DNA from: Enterobacter asburiae
Lineage (GTDB): Bacteria > Pseudomonadota > Gammaproteobacteria > Enterobacterales > Enterobacteriaceae
Direction of reading: 5' to 3'
Length of the DNA: 64,000 nt
Assembly: GCF_008080435.1 (NCBI RefSeq)
Contig: NZ_VRKN01000006.1
Location: forward strand, 234,372 to 298,371
In this document: positions 1 through 10,525 of the stretch, in pieces
Layout of the letters: each line of letters begins with the position of its first letter
Position numbering within the stretch: position 1 is the first letter of the stretch
Made by a program: the position numbers and the translations under genes
Notes under the pieces: generated by a model
What the model saw: only the letters and a program-made list of their open reading frames with translations
Databases searched by the model: none
What the model was told of the DNA's origin: nothing

Positions 1-1
1 C

Positions 2-226
2 GCCGCCCTGCACTGGGAATTTATGTACACCCGCAGCATGTATCAGACGCCGGATATGGCGCGTCAGGGAGAGATCCTCAATGAGGTGGCGAAGCTGGTG
101 GATAACGGCGTGGTGGAAAGTTCGCTGAGTGAAACGCTGCACGGGCTGAGCGTGGAAAGCATTACCGAGGCGCACCGTAAGGTGCTGGAGGGGCATATGC
201 GGGGGAAAGTGGTGGTTGAGTATTGA
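2..226 (+). CDS. Zinc-type alcohol dehydrogenase / quinone oxidoreductase family protein, C-terminal fragment
   Basis: The frame is open from the window edge and stops at 224-226, so only about 74 C-terminal residues are visible. The readable sequence (HWEFMYTRSMYQT, then a helix-rich tail ending GKVVVEY) resembles the last part of medium-chain dehydrogenase/quinone oxidoreductases, in which the C-terminal strand commonly ends G-K-V-V. No cofactor or metal motif falls inside the window, so the substrate cannot be inferred. It converges on nadR, where E. coli K-12 has ettA (yjjK), so this end of the locus differs from K-12. Confidence 0.6.
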   Translation, partial: AALHWEFMYTRSMYQTPDMARQGEILNEVAKLVDNGVVESSLSETLHGLSVESITEAHRKVLEGHMRGKVVVEY

Positions 227-235
227 GTGGTTTGT

Positions 236-319
236 TCCCCTCACCCCTGCCCTCTCCCCAAAGGGGCGAGGGTGTAATCGTTCCCTCTCCCCTGTGGGGA
301 GAGGGTTAGGGTGAGGGGT
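236..319. repeat. GAGAGGG-type palindromic intergenic repeat (two units)
   Basis: Two inverted-repeat units built on CCCTCTCCCC...GGGGAGAGGG, flanked by CCCTCACCC and GGGTGAGGGG, lie between the convergent dehydrogenase and nadR ends. The same element recurs at 6719-6754, 41970-42060, 52939-52979 and 63897-63990. It probably forms a hairpin at the ends of both transcripts. Confidence 0.8.
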
Positions 320-326
320 AAGTTTT

Positions 327-1559
327 TTACCCCTGCTCCCCCATCATCTCCTTCACCAGCTCGACGCAGCGCAGGAAGCGGGAGTCGTAGTCCGACTCTT
401 CCACATGCACAAACTCAACGTTGTTCACATTGAGCATCTCCACCAGCATGGTCTGAAACTCTCGCCTGTCCACGGAGCTGCCGAGGCTGCGCATGCCATC
501 AGCGACCCAGGGGGTGTTGTTTTCCAGCAGGATCACCAGGTCAAAGCGGTATTCGTCAATCAGCGCCTGCACGAACGGGTGCTCGCGACCTTCGTATTTT
601 TTACAGAACGCCTGCGTGGTGACGAAGTCGGTATCGATAAACGCCACCTTGTTGGCATATTTCACTGCAAAATCAATATACTGAGCGTGACCAAGCGCGA
701 TTTTGTCGTAGTCGGAATATTGCAGTGCCATCTCGTCGCCGCCAAGGTGCGAGAAGACATAATCGCGGCCATACTCCCACGCGCTGGTGGTATTGAAGAT
801 GTTCGCCAGCTTGTTGACCAGGGTTGATTTACCGCTCGACTCGCCGCCCAGGATCGCAACGGTACGCACAAAGAACGGCTTCACTTCGGTCGGGACGTAA
901 TCCCAGTAGCGGAACGGGTTTTCGCGGATCTGCGCCCCGCTGATGTTCATAAAGGTACGCTTCGGATCGATCAGCACCGTCTCAATACCCAGATGCTCGC
1001 GGAACTGCGGCGCGTCGGACTCTTCAGAGGTGTAGATCCAGTTCGGCGCAATACCCTTCTCTTCCATAAAAGCTTTGATGCCGTTACTCCACACGTCCCA
1101 GCCGTGCGGATACGGCTCCATGCCCTCTTCGTTAAAGGCATGAATGCGAATATTTTTCTGGTATTTAAACGTCTGGAGCAGCCAGCGCAGGCGGTCCGGC
1201 ACGGTGGGCTGCTGCGACATGGCGCTGTCTTCAAACAGCTGACGATCGCGGGTTTCGTCGTAGCCCATGATGATGTGCAGCTCGTCAACCTGGCTACAGG
1301 CGCGCTGGATCAGATAGATATGCCCGGTATGCAGCGGGTAAAACTTACCGAACACCACGCCGATGTTCTTTTGCATACGCGGGAATTCCAGCCCCAGAAA
1401 GCGGTGCAGCGCTTCCAGCTTCTGCGCGCTGGGGCTTTTGATTTTGGCGTTCAGCAGTTGGCTCAGGTAGCCTTTGGTCATGCCGCTGGCGTCCGCCACC
1501 TGCTGCAGCGTGCAGCCCTTCTGGCGAATTGCGGTCTTGATGTAGTCAAATGATGACAT
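327..1559 (-). CDS. nadR: Trifunctional NAD biosynthesis regulator / NMN adenylyltransferase / ribosylnicotinamide kinase NadR
   Basis: This 410-residue protein matches the E. coli length. Residues 5-55 form a helix-turn-helix (MTKGYLSQLLNAKIKSPSA) that represses NAD synthesis genes. Residues 71-80 (GKFYPLHTGH) and 206-214 (ISGAQIREN) are the nucleotidyltransferase signatures of the NMN adenylyltransferase domain. Residues 238-246 (GGESSGKST) are the P-loop of the C-terminal ribosylnicotinamide kinase. It is the last gene of the leftward serB-radA-nadR unit, 35 bp after radA. All three activities look intact. Confidence 0.96.
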   Translation of the reverse strand: MSSFDYIKTAIRQKGCTLQQVADASGMTKGYLSQLLNAKIKSPSAQKLEALHRFLGLEFPRMQKNIGVVFGKFYPLHTGHIYLIQRACSQVDELHIIMGYDETRDRQLFEDSAMSQQPTVPDRLRWLLQTFKYQKNIRIHAFNEEGMEPYPHGWDVWSNGIKAFMEEKGIAPNWIYTSEESDAPQFREHLGIETVLIDPKRTFMNISGAQIRENPFRYWDYVPTEVKPFFVRTVAILGGESSGKSTLVNKLANIFNTTSAWEYGRDYVFSHLGGDEMALQYSDYDKIALGHAQYIDFAVKYANKVAFIDTDFVTTQAFCKKYEGREHPFVQALIDEYRFDLVILLENNTPWVADGMRSLGSSVDRREFQTMLVEMLNVNNVEFVHVEESDYDSRFLRCVELVKEMMGEQG

Positions 1560-1594
1560 AAATTACGGTGCCTCCTGCAAAATCGAATACGTAA

Positions 1595-2980
1595 TTATAA
1601 GTCGTCAAAGACATTTAACGCATCTGCGAGTTTCTTCACGCCAAAAACCTGCATCCCCTCCGGGATTTTTTTCGGCACGTTAGCGGCCGGTACGATCGCC
1701 CGACGGAAACCGTGTTTTGCCGCCTCGGAGATACGCTCCTGGCCGCTCGGCACCGGGCGGATTTCCCCGGCCAGGCCCACTTCGCCGAAGACCACCAGAT
1801 CCTGCGGCAGCGGCCTGTCACGCAGGCTGGAAACCATCGCCAGGAGCAACGCCAGGTCTGCGCTGGTCTCAGTGACTTTGACGCCGCCGACCACGTTCAC
1901 GAAGACGTCCTGATCCGCCATTTGCAGCCCGCCGTGACGGTGCAGCACCGCCAGCAGGATCGCCAGACGGTTCTGTTCCAGACCGACCGCCACGCGCCGC
2001 GGGTTGCCCATCATCGACACGTCCACCAGCGCCTGAATTTCAACGAGCAGCGGACGCGTCCCTTCCCATAACACCATCACCGAACTGCCGGAGGTGATCT
2101 CATCTCCCCGACTCAGGAAGATGGCCGACGGGTTGCTGACTTCGCGCAGCCCCTGCTCGGTCATGGCAAACACGCCCAGCTCATTCACCGCGCCAAAGCG
2201 GTTTTTATGGCTGCGCAGCGTACGGAAGCGGGAATCCGCGTCGCCGTCGAGCATCACGGAGCAGTCGATACAGTGTTCAAGCACTTTCGGCCCCGCCAGC
2301 GAGCCGTCTTTGGTCACATGGCCGACCATCACAATCGCCACGCCGCGCGTTTTGGCAAAGCGCGTCAGGTAGGCTGCGGTTTCACGCACCTGCGCGACGC
2401 TGCCCGGCGAGGACTGAATGTCCGCCATGTGCATCACCTGGATGGAGTCGATCACCATCAGCTTCGGCTGCTCTTCTTCGGCGATCATGCAGATCTGCTC
2501 GATGCTGGTTTCGGAGAGCATGTTCAGGTTGCCGGTCGGCAGGCCCAGACGGTGGGCACGCATCGCCACCTGCTGCAATGATTCTTCACCCGTGACGTAC
2601 AGGGTTTTCATCTGTTCGGCGAGCTTACAGAGCGTTTGCAGCAGCAGCGTCGATTTACCGGCCCCGGGGTTACCGCCGATCAGAATGGCACTGCCGGGCA
2701 CCACGCCACCACCGAGCACGCGGTCAAACTCTTTGAACCCGGTGGAGAAGCGCGGCAGTTCTTCGAGGCTGATGTCCGAGAGTTTTTGTACTTTCGACAC
2801 TCCGGCATTGCCCGCGTAGCCACTCAGGCGTTCATTGCGGGCCACGCTCGGCGAAGCCGCCACACCACGCACTTCGGTGATGGTGTTCCAGGCATGACAG
2901 GCGCTGCATTGCCCCTGCCAGCGCGGATAATCCGCACCACATTCATTACAGACAAATGCGCGTTTTGGAGCTTTCGCCAC
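1595..2980 (-). CDS. radA: DNA repair/recombination ATPase RadA
   Basis: RadA is a RecA-like branch-migration helicase that helps process recombination intermediates. The 461-residue product has an N-terminal four-cysteine zinc finger (C11, C14, C25, C28), a Walker A motif GNPGAGKST at 103-111, the RadA-specific KNRFG motif at 259-263, and a C-terminal Lon-like domain with a GEVGLAGEIRPV segment. It lies between serB and nadR on the same strand, the usual enterobacterial operon. No frameshift or missing motif is visible. Confidence 0.96.
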   Translation of the reverse strand: MAKAPKRAFVCNECGADYPRWQGQCSACHAWNTITEVRGVAASPSVARNERLSGYAGNAGVSKVQKLSDISLEELPRFSTGFKEFDRVLGGGVVPGSAILIGGNPGAGKSTLLLQTLCKLAEQMKTLYVTGEESLQQVAMRAHRLGLPTGNLNMLSETSIEQICMIAEEEQPKLMVIDSIQVMHMADIQSSPGSVAQVRETAAYLTRFAKTRGVAIVMVGHVTKDGSLAGPKVLEHCIDCSVMLDGDADSRFRTLRSHKNRFGAVNELGVFAMTEQGLREVSNPSAIFLSRGDEITSGSSVMVLWEGTRPLLVEIQALVDVSMMGNPRRVAVGLEQNRLAILLAVLHRHGGLQMADQDVFVNVVGGVKVTETSADLALLLAMVSSLRDRPLPQDLVVFGEVGLAGEIRPVPSGQERISEAAKHGFRRAIVPAANVPKKIPEGMQVFGVKKLADALNVFDDL

Positions 2981-3012
2981 GGTTTACCTCGTTATTTCTG
3001 TGCGGCCTGCGT

Positions 3013-3045
3013 GCCGGGTGGCGCTAACGCTTACCCGGCCTACAA
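3013..3045. repeat. REP element
   Basis: Imperfect palindrome GCCGGGTGGCGCT...TTACCCGGCCTACAA in the gap between serB and radA, typical of enterobacterial repetitive extragenic palindromes. Its position inside an operon suggests a stem-loop affecting mRNA stability or relative expression. Confidence 0.8.
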
Positions 3046-3054
3046 AGCAGACCG

Positions 3055-4023
3055 TTATTTCTGATTAATGCTGCCGGAGAGAATGCAGAACACCCCCATC
3101 AGGTCGGCATGACGGATAGTGACTTCCGTCTTTTCATTTACTTTTGGCTTGGCATGGTAGGCAATGCCCAGCCCGGCCGCTTTGATCATCGGCAGGTCGT
3201 TGGCGCCATCCCCGATGGCGACGGTCTGGACGACCGGAATGTCGTATTTTTCCGCCAGACGCGTCAGTGTATTGGCTTTGTACTGGGCATCCACAATATC
3301 GCCGATTACCTGGCCGGTCAGCTTGCCATCCATAATCTCCAGTTCGTTGGCGACCACGGTGGTCAGATGCAGTTTTTCCCGCAGGTAATCCGCGAAGAAG
3401 GTGAAGCCACCCGAGGCAATCGCCACTTTCCAGCCGAGGGACTGCAGCTTCAGCACCAGCTGCGTCAGCCCTGGCATCAGCGGCAGCACGTCGCGCACCT
3501 GGCGCAGAATGTTGGCATCGGCCCCTTTCAGGGTCGCCACGCGCTGTCGCAGGCTGGCGGTGAAGTCCAGCTCGCCGCGCATCGCCCGCTCGGTAACTTC
3601 CGCAACCAGCTCGCCGCTGCCCGCCAGTTTCGCAATCTCGTCAATACACTCGATCTGAATGGCGGTAGAGTCCATATCCATCACCAGCAGGCCCGGCGTT
3701 TTCAGGTGCGGAATTTTACCCAGCGGCGCGACGTCCAGCCCGGCGTCGTGCGCCAGACGCGTTGCGCGTTGCGTCAGGGAACCCGCCAGGCGAATAACCT
3801 GGTAGTCTTCCACGCACCAGGCGGCGACGATGACCATCGCCGCACCCAGCTTGCTTTGATACTGGGTCAGGCGTTGCTTATCCAGACCGCGTCCGTAGAG
3901 GAGCCAGCCGCTACGACCGGCGTGGTAATCCAGAGGCATCACCTCATCGCCACTTAAAGAGAGCGGCAATCCTGGCCATAAAGAGACATCCGTTGGCAGG
4001 TCACACCAGGTAATGTTCGGCAT
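3055..4023 (-). CDS. serB: Phosphoserine phosphatase SerB
   Basis: SerB catalyses the last step of serine synthesis, hydrolysing 3-phosphoserine. The ATG at 4023 gives MPNITWCDLP and 322 residues, the E. coli length, and has AGGAG upstream. A longer in-frame extension to 4173 exists but has no family support. The HAD nucleophile motif DMDST is at residues 116-120, and GDGANDLPM near the C-terminus completes the active site. An N-terminal ACT-like regulatory region precedes the catalytic domain. It is the first gene of the serB-radA-nadR unit and is divergent from smp. Confidence 0.96.
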   Translation of the reverse strand: MPNITWCDLPTDVSLWPGLPLSLSGDEVMPLDYHAGRSGWLLYGRGLDKQRLTQYQSKLGAAMVIVAAWCVEDYQVIRLAGSLTQRATRLAHDAGLDVAPLGKIPHLKTPGLLVMDMDSTAIQIECIDEIAKLAGSGELVAEVTERAMRGELDFTASLRQRVATLKGADANILRQVRDVLPLMPGLTQLVLKLQSLGWKVAIASGGFTFFADYLREKLHLTTVVANELEIMDGKLTGQVIGDIVDAQYKANTLTRLAEKYDIPVVQTVAIGDGANDLPMIKAAGLGIAYHAKPKVNEKTEVTIRHADLMGVFCILSGSINQK

Positions 4024-4140
4024 TAAAGCTCCTGTAGTTTCGTTCGCGCCGGAAGGTTGCAGAGGGAAAATAACGCATGAGGCTACCCTGTAACCATCAC
4101 TTCTGGCAACATTAAGCCGTAAATTTTCAGCAGGTGGAAT

Positions 4141-4785
4141 ATGGCTCGCGCAAAACTGAAATTCCGGCTTCATCGCGCCGTGATTGTCCTTTCCTGTCTC
4201 GCACTGTTAGTGGTGCTGATGCAAGGGGCATCGTGGTTTAGCCAGAACCATCAACGGCAACGCAACCCGCAGTTTGAAGAGCTGGCCCGCACGCTGGCAC
4301 GCCAGGTGACGCTCAACGTCGCGCCGTCCATGCGTACCGAAACGCCGGACGATAAGCGGATAGGCCAGGTTTTACGCCTGCTCACGGAGAACAGCCGCAT
4401 TCTTGATGCCGGTGTCTATGATGAGCAAGGCAACCTGATTGCCCGCGCGGGCGAACACGTCGACGTGCGCGACAGGCTGGCGCTGGACGGTAAAAAAGCC
4501 GGGGGCTATTTTAACCAGCAGATCGTCGAACCTATTCAGGGGAAGAATGGCCCACTGGGCTATCTGCGCCTGACCCTCGATACCCACACCCTGCCCACTG
4601 AAGCCAAACAGGTCGATAATACCACCAATATTCTGCGCCTGATGCTGCTGCTTTCACTCGCCATCGGCGTTGTGCTGGCACGCACCCTGCTTCGCGGCAA
4701 GCGCTCGCGCTGGCAGCAATCCCCGTTCCTGCTGACCGCCAGCCGGTCGGTCCCCGAAGACGAAGAGAGTGAGAAGAAAGAATAG
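4141..4785 (+). CDS. smp: Inner membrane protein Smp (YtjB)
   Basis: The 214-residue protein has one transmembrane helix near residues 12-30, a periplasmic region of about 130 residues, and a second helix near residues 160-180. This resembles membrane sensors, but no signalling domain follows. It matches the conserved neighbour of serB in E. coli, where it is called SMP or YtjB and its biochemical role is not settled. An AGGTGGA ribosome site precedes the ATG. The acidic/lysine tail (EDEESEKKE) is cytoplasmic in the predicted topology. Confidence 0.88.
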   Translation: MARAKLKFRLHRAVIVLSCLALLVVLMQGASWFSQNHQRQRNPQFEELARTLARQVTLNVAPSMRTETPDDKRIGQVLRLLTENSRILDAGVYDEQGNLIARAGEHVDVRDRLALDGKKAGGYFNQQIVEPIQGKNGPLGYLRLTLDTHTLPTEAKQVDNTTNILRLMLLLSLAIGVVLARTLLRGKRSRWQQSPFLLTASRSVPEDEESEKKE

Positions 4786-4824
4786 TGATAAAGTGGGCGA
4801 ACGATTCGGAAAAGGAATTTTACC

Positions 4825-5841
4825 ATGACGACGTTACGCCTGCTTATCTCTGACTCTTACGATCCCTGGTTTAATCTCGCGGTAGAAGAGTGCATCTTCC
4901 GCCAGATGCCCGCTACCCAGCGCGTACTGTTTCTCTGGCGTAACGCCGATACGGTGGTGATTGGTCGCGCGCAAAATCCGTGGAAAGAGTGCAACACGCG
5001 GCGTATGGAAGAGGACAACGTCCGTCTGGCACGTCGAAGCAGCGGCGGCGGCGCGGTGTTTCACGATCTGGGCAATACCTGCTTTACCTTTATGGCGGGT
5101 AAACCGGAATACGACAAAACCATCTCTACCTCGATTGTCCTCAATGCGCTCAACTCACTTGGCGTGACTGCGGAAGCCTCCGGGCGTAACGATCTGGTGG
5201 TAAAAACCCCCGAGGGCGACCGGAAGGTCTCCGGCTCCGCCTACCGCGAAACGATGGATCGCGGCTTCCACCACGGCACCCTGTTGCTGAACGCTGATCT
5301 GAGCCGTCTGGCGAACTACCTGAATCCGGACAAGAAAAAACTGCAGGCTAAAGGGATTACCTCCGTGCGCGGACGCGTGGCAAATCTGGTGGAACTGCTG
5401 CCGGGCATTACGCACGAGCAGGTCTGCGAAGCAATCCGCGAGGCATTCTTTGCCCACTACGGCGAGCGCGTAGAAGCGGAGGTGATATCACCGGATAAAA
5501 CCCCTGACCTGCCCAACTTCGCGGAAACCTTCGCCCGTCAGAGCAGTTGGGAGTGGAACTTTGGTCAGGCTCCCGCTTTTTCGCACCTACTGAACGAGCG
5601 TTTCACCTGGGGCGGCGTGGAGCTGCATTTTGACGTGGAGAAAGGCCATATCACCCGCACGCAGGTGTTTACCGATAGCCTGAACCCGGCACCGCTGGAA
5701 GCCCTCGCGGCACGTTTGCAGGGCTGTTTGTATCGGGCGGATATGCTGCAGCAGGAATGCGACGCGTTAATTGGGGATTTCCCAGAGCAGGAAAAAGAGC
5801 TGCGGGAGATGTCGGCGTGGATTGCACAGGCCGTGCGTTAG
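4825..5841 (+). CDS. lplA: Lipoate-protein ligase A
   Basis: LplA attaches scavenged lipoate to the lipoyl domains of pyruvate and 2-oxoglutarate dehydrogenases and the glycine cleavage system, through a lipoyl-AMP intermediate. The 338-residue length equals the E. coli enzyme. The [12 protein letters not shown] substrate-binding loop is at residues 70-81, and the conserved [10 protein letters not shown] segment carries the lipoyl-AMP lysine. AAAGGA precedes the ATG. It lies 39 bp after smp and converges on deoD across a REP pair. Confidence 0.96.
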   Translation: MTTLRLLISDSYDPWFNLAVEECIFRQMPATQRVLFLWRNADTVVIGRAQNPWKECNTRRMEEDNVRLARRSSGGGAVFHDLGNTCFTFMAGKPEYDKTISTSIVLNALNSLGVTAEASGRNDLVVKTPEGDRKVSGSAYRETMDRGFHHGTLLLNADLSRLANYLNPDKKKLQAKGITSVRGRVANLVELLPGITHEQVCEAIREAFFAHYGERVEAEVISPDKTPDLPNFAETFARQSSWEWNFGQAPAFSHLLNERFTWGGVELHFDVEKGHITRTQVFTDSLNPAPLEALAARLQGCLYRADMLQQECDALIGDFPEQEKELREMSAWIAQAVR

Positions 5842-5848
5842 TAAAAAA

Positions 5849-5918
5849 GCCCGCTGGCGCTGCGCTTAGCGGGCCTACAAAACCGTAGGCCGGGTCAGGC
5901 GAAGCCGCCACCCGGCAC
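5849..5918. repeat. REP pair between lplA and deoD
   Basis: Two palindromes in opposite orientation (5849-5880 and 5885-5918) occupy the whole gap between these convergent genes. The first follows an A-run on the plus strand, so together they may act as a bidirectional transcription end. Confidence 0.82.
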
Positions 5919-5926
5919 AACAGGTC

Positions 5927-6649
5927 TTACTCTTTATCGCCCAGCAGAACGGATTCCAGCGCGATTTTGATCATGTCGTTGAAGGTCGTCTGACGCTCGG
6001 CAGCAGTGGTCTGCTCGTGGGTACGGATGTGGTCAGACACGGTGCAAATGGTCAGCGCTTTCGCACCAAACTCAGCCGCCACGCCATAGATACCCGCCGC
6101 TTCCATTTCAACGCCCAGGATGCCGTATTTTTCCATCACGTCGAACATTTCGCCACCGTCTGGTGCATAGAACAGGTCAGCAGAGAAGATGTTACCCACG
6201 CGCGCTTCAACGCCCAGCGCTTTTGCCGCGTCAACCGCGTCACGCACCATGCCGAAGTCTGCAATGGCAGCGAAGTCATGATCTTTGAAACGCATGCGGT
6301 TAACTTTGGAATCGGTGCAGGCACCCATGCCGATAACGATATCGCGCAGCTTAACGTCCATGCGCACCGCGCCGCAGGAGCCAACGCGGATGATTTTCTT
6401 CACGCCGAAATCGGTGATCAGCTCTTTGGTGTAAATAGAGCAGGATGGAATACCCATACCGTGGCCCATAACGGAGATTTTGCGACCTTTATAGGTACCG
6501 GTGAAGCCCAGCATGCCGCGAACGTTGTTCACTTCACGCACGTCTTCCAGGAAGGTTTCTGCAATGTGCTTCGCGCGCAGCGGATCACCCGGCATCAATA
6601 CGACGTCAGCGAAATCACCCATTTCTGCATTAATGTGAGGAGTTGCCAT
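5927..6649 (-). CDS. deoD: Purine nucleoside phosphorylase DeoD
   Basis: DeoD phosphorolyses purine (deoxy)nucleosides to the free base plus (deoxy)ribose 1-phosphate. The 240-residue product begins [27 protein letters not shown] and contains the phosphate-binding GSCGA segment and the EMEAAG substrate motif of the hexameric high-molecular-mass PNP family. It is the last gene of the leftward deoC-deoA-deoB-deoD operon. It is separated from deoB by a REP plus a GAGAGGG repeat, which probably modulates its expression. Confidence 0.96.
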   Translation of the reverse strand: MATPHINAEMGDFADVVLMPGDPLRAKHIAETFLEDVREVNNVRGMLGFTGTYKGRKISVMGHGMGIPSCSIYTKELITDFGVKKIIRVGSCGAVRMDVKLRDIVIGMGACTDSKVNRMRFKDHDFAAIADFGMVRDAVDAAKALGVEARVGNIFSADLFYAPDGGEMFDVMEKYGILGVEMEAAGIYGVAAEFGAKALTICTVSDHIRTHEQTTAAERQTTFNDMIKIALESVLLGDKE

Positions 6650-6677
6650 CTTCAGTTCCTTTTAACTTGTTGTTTTT

Positions 6678-6754
6678 GCCGGGTGGCGGCTACGCCTTAC
6701 CCGGCCTACATTCTGTTCTCCCTCTCCCTGTGGGAGAGGGTCGGGGTGAGGGCA
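6678..6754. repeat. Composite intergenic repeat (REP plus GAGAGGG unit)
   Basis: A REP palindrome (6678-6710, GCCGGGTGGCGGC...CCGGCCTACA) is followed directly by a GAGAGGG palindrome (6719-6754) in the deoB-deoD gap. Two unrelated repeat families sitting side by side inside an operon suggests this gap tolerates, or uses, stable RNA hairpins. Confidence 0.8.
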
Positions 6755-6774
6755 TCAGGCCGCACCCAATCCGT

Positions 6775-8028
<1,254 letters not shown>

Positions 8029-8051
8029 TTATCGATCAGATCAGTATACCG

Positions 8052-9374
8052 CTATTCAGTGATACGGCGATAGACAGTCGGTGTGGTTTCCGGCGCTGTA
8101 TCGTCAAGCGTAATGGCCGCTTTCACCGCTTTTGCCGCTTCCTGCCAGCTGGCTTCGTCTTTCGCGTGGATCACCGCCAGCGGACGTTGGCCGTCAACGC
8201 TGTCGCCCAGACGGGCCATATCGGTAAAGCCGACGCTGTAATCAATGGTGTCTGATGCCTGACGACGGCCGCCGCCCATTGAGACCACCGCCATGCCGAG
8301 CGCACGGGTGTCCATCGCCGAGACAAAGCCTTCGCTATCGGCATACACCGCTTTGCTGAGCGTCGCGGTTGGCAGGTATTTCGCGTAGTTTTCGACGAAA
8401 TCGGTCGGGCCTTTTTGCGCCGCAACCATGCGGCCGAAGATCTCCGCCGCTTTACCGTTGTCCAGCACCGCCTGCAGTTTCGCACGGGCGTCGGCGTCGT
8501 CTTTCGCCAGCTTGCCGGAGATTAACATCTCAACGCACAGCGCCATGGTGACGTCGAACAGACGCGGGTTACGGTATTCGCCTGTGAGGAACTGCACGGC
8601 TTCACGCACTTCAACCGCGTTACCGGCGCTGGAGGCCAACACCTGGTTCATGTCGGTGAGCAGTGCGGTGGTGCGCACGCCTGCGCCGTTGGAGACGCCA
8701 ACGATCGCTTCGGCCAGCGCTGCAGAAAGTTCGTAGGTCGGCATAAACGCGCCGCTCCCCACCTTCACGTCCATCACCAGCGCGTCCAGCCCTTCCGCCA
8801 GTTTTTTCGCCAGAATAGAGGCGGTGATCAGGGGAATGGAGTCAACGGTCGCGGTGATATCGCGGGTCGCGTAGAAACGCTTGTCTGCCGGAGCAAGAGA
8901 GCTGGTCTGGCCGATAATTGCCACACCAACGTCTTTAATAATGTCGCGGAAGCGGTTGTCATCCGGGAAGATATCGAAGCCCGGAATGGCTTCCAGTTTG
9001 TCGAGCGTACCGCCGGTGTGGCCCAGGCCGCGTCCGGAGATCATCGGGATGTAACCGCCACAGGCTGCCACCATCGGGCCGAGCATCAGAGACGTCACGT
9101 CACCCACGCCGCCGGTGGAGTGTTTATCCACAATCGGACCGTTTAAATTAAGGCTCTTCCAGTCCAGAACGGTTCCTGAATCTCGCATCGCCATGGTCAG
9201 CGACACGCGCTCAGGCATCGACATATCGTGGAAGAAAATGGTCATCGCCAGAGCCGCAATCTGCCCTTCTGAGACGGTGTTATCACGAATGCCGTTGATA
9301 AAGAAGCGGATCTCTTCGTCGCTTAATGCATGACCATCACGTTTTTTACGAATAATTTCTTGTGCGAGAAACAC
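8052..9374 (-). CDS. deoA: Thymidine phosphorylase DeoA (GTG start)
   Basis: DeoA phosphorolyses thymidine and deoxyuridine. I place the start at GTG 9372-9374 rather than ATG 9384-9386. GGAGG lies five bases before the GTG and would fall inside the coding sequence of the longer form, and the GTG start gives exactly the 440 residues of E. coli DeoA ([13 protein letters not shown]). The phosphate/nucleoside-binding KHSTGGVGD is at residues 84-92. It is the second gene of the deo operon, with a REP pair between it and deoC. Confidence 0.95.
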   Translation of the reverse strand: MFLAQEIIRKKRDGHALSDEEIRFFINGIRDNTVSEGQIAALAMTIFFHDMSMPERVSLTMAMRDSGTVLDWKSLNLNGPIVDKHSTGGVGDVTSLMLGPMVAACGGYIPMISGRGLGHTGGTLDKLEAIPGFDIFPDDNRFRDIIKDVGVAIIGQTSSLAPADKRFYATRDITATVDSIPLITASILAKKLAEGLDALVMDVKVGSGAFMPTYELSAALAEAIVGVSNGAGVRTTALLTDMNQVLASSAGNAVEVREAVQFLTGEYRNPRLFDVTMALCVEMLISGKLAKDDADARAKLQAVLDNGKAAEIFGRMVAAQKGPTDFVENYAKYLPTATLSKAVYADSEGFVSAMDTRALGMAVVSMGGGRRQASDTIDYSVGFTDMARLGDSVDGQRPLAVIHAKDEASWQEAAKAVKAAITLDDTAPETTPTVYRRITE

Positions 9375-9405
9375 GGTAACCTCCATGCGGAATCGGGGGA
9401 ATTGT

Positions 9406-9474
9406 GGCGGGTGGCGCTACGCTTACCCGCCCTACGATCCTGTAGGCCGGATAAGCAAAGCGTCATCCGGCATT
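9406..9474. repeat. REP pair in the deoC-deoA gap
   Basis: Two oppositely oriented palindromes (about 9406-9436 and 9441-9474), one of them the classic TGTAGGCCGGATAAG form, fill the gap between deoC and deoA inside the operon. Confidence 0.82.
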
Positions 9475-9483
9475 GTCTGGCAA

Positions 9484-10263
9484 TCAGTAGCTGCTTGCGC
9501 TCTTACCGTCGCCGTGACCCAGCGCCTTCAGCAGGCTGGCCAGCAGGCTGGATGCACCGAAGCGGTAGTGACGGGAATCGGCCCAGTCTGCGCCGAACAG
9601 CTCGTCGGCAATCGCCAGGAACTGCTGCGCGTCTTCGGCGGTACGCACGCCGCCCGCGGGTTTGAAACCAACGGTTTTGGATACGCCCATGTCGCGGATC
9701 ACTTCCATCATGATGCGCGCGCTTTCCGGAGTGGCGTTAACCGGCACTTTACCGGTAGAGGTTTTGATGAAGTCTGCACCGGCTTTGATGGAGATTTCAG
9801 ATGCTTTACGAATCAGCGCCTCTTCTTTCAGCTCGCCAGTTTCGATGATCACTTTCAGCAGCACGTTTGCCGCAGCACAGGCGTCTTTACAGGCTTTCAC
9901 CAGGTCAAAACCGACCTGCTCGTTGCCAGCGATCAGCGCGCGGTACGGGAACACCACGTCAACTTCGTCTGCGCCGTAAGCAATCGCCGCGCGGGTTTCT
10001 GCCAGCGCAATCTCGATATCATCGTTGCCATGCGGGAAGTTAGTTACGGTTGCAATGCGCACGTCCGGCGTGCCCTGCTCTTTCAGCGTTTTACGGGCAA
10101 TCGGGATAAAGCGCGGGTAGATACAGATGGCTGCGGTGTTACCCACCGGCGTTTTCGCCTGATGGCACAGGGCGATGACTTTTTCATTGGTGTCGTCATC
10201 GTTCAGGGTGGTCAGGTCCATCAGTTTCAACGCGCGCAGGCTGCTTGCAGTTAAATCGGTCAT
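9484..10263 (-). CDS. deoC: Deoxyribose-phosphate aldolase DeoC
   Basis: DeoC cleaves 2-deoxyribose 5-phosphate to acetaldehyde and glyceraldehyde 3-phosphate, feeding nucleoside sugar into glycolysis. The ATG at 10263 (GGAGAATGTT upstream) gives 259 residues as in E. coli; the open frame to 10386 runs through the promoter and is not coding. The Schiff-base lysine is K167 in FIKTSTGK, with K201-type residues in the following VGFKPAGG segment. First gene of the deo operon, directly downstream of the CRP/DeoR control region. Confidence 0.96.
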   Translation of the reverse strand: MTDLTASSLRALKLMDLTTLNDDDTNEKVIALCHQAKTPVGNTAAICIYPRFIPIARKTLKEQGTPDVRIATVTNFPHGNDDIEIALAETRAAIAYGADEVDVVFPYRALIAGNEQVGFDLVKACKDACAAANVLLKVIIETGELKEEALIRKASEISIKAGADFIKTSTGKVPVNATPESARIMMEVIRDMGVSKTVGFKPAGGVRTAEDAQQFLAIADELFGADWADSRHYRFGASSLLASLLKALGHGDGKSASSY

Positions 10264-10308
10264 AACATTCTCCAACGGCAGTGCCGTATAAATTTTACCT
10301 TGCGGGTC

Positions 10309-10324
10309 TGTGAGTATTCTAACA
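10309..10324 (-). promoter_or_regulatory. DeoR operator O2 overlapping the deoP2 -10 region
   Basis: The plus-strand 16-mer TGTGAGTATTCTAACA matches the DeoR palindrome TGTTAGAATTCTAACA at 14 of 16 positions. On the minus strand it contains TAGAAT (10316-10321), which fits a -10 box giving a start near 10309. That spacing agrees with the CRP site centred 40 bp upstream. Confidence 0.85.
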
Positions 10325-10341
10325 TTCACCCGCATCCACAC

Positions 10342-10357
10342 TTCGACATTCATCACA
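10342..10357 (-). promoter_or_regulatory. CRP site 1 of deoP2
   Basis: The minus strand reads TGTGATGAATGTCGAA, with a good left half-site. Its centre at 10349.5 is about 40 bp upstream of the predicted deoP2 start and 53 bp from the second CRP site. This is the arrangement known for E. coli deoP2, where CytR binds between the two CRP dimers. Confidence 0.75.
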
Positions 10358-10394
10358 GTTAATGAAAACTGCGTACAAATTTGCATTACTGTAA

Positions 10395-10410
10395 TGAGAT
10401 CTTCTTCAAA
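10395..10410 (-). promoter_or_regulatory. CRP site 2 of deoP2
   Basis: The minus strand reads TTTGAAGAAGATCTCA, an imperfect TGTGA-N6-TCACA site centred at 10402.5, exactly 53 bp from CRP site 1. The sequence between the sites is where CytR would be expected to bind with CRP. Confidence 0.7.
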
Positions 10411-10525
10411 CTTTAGCGCGTAAATTGTCGACTAAAGCAGCGATACCCCCTGTCGGATCAAAAGCCCCGACAGGCTGGCTTCCTACAATCCGTGCATCAT
10501 CCGCAGAACACTCAAGGAAGCGAAT

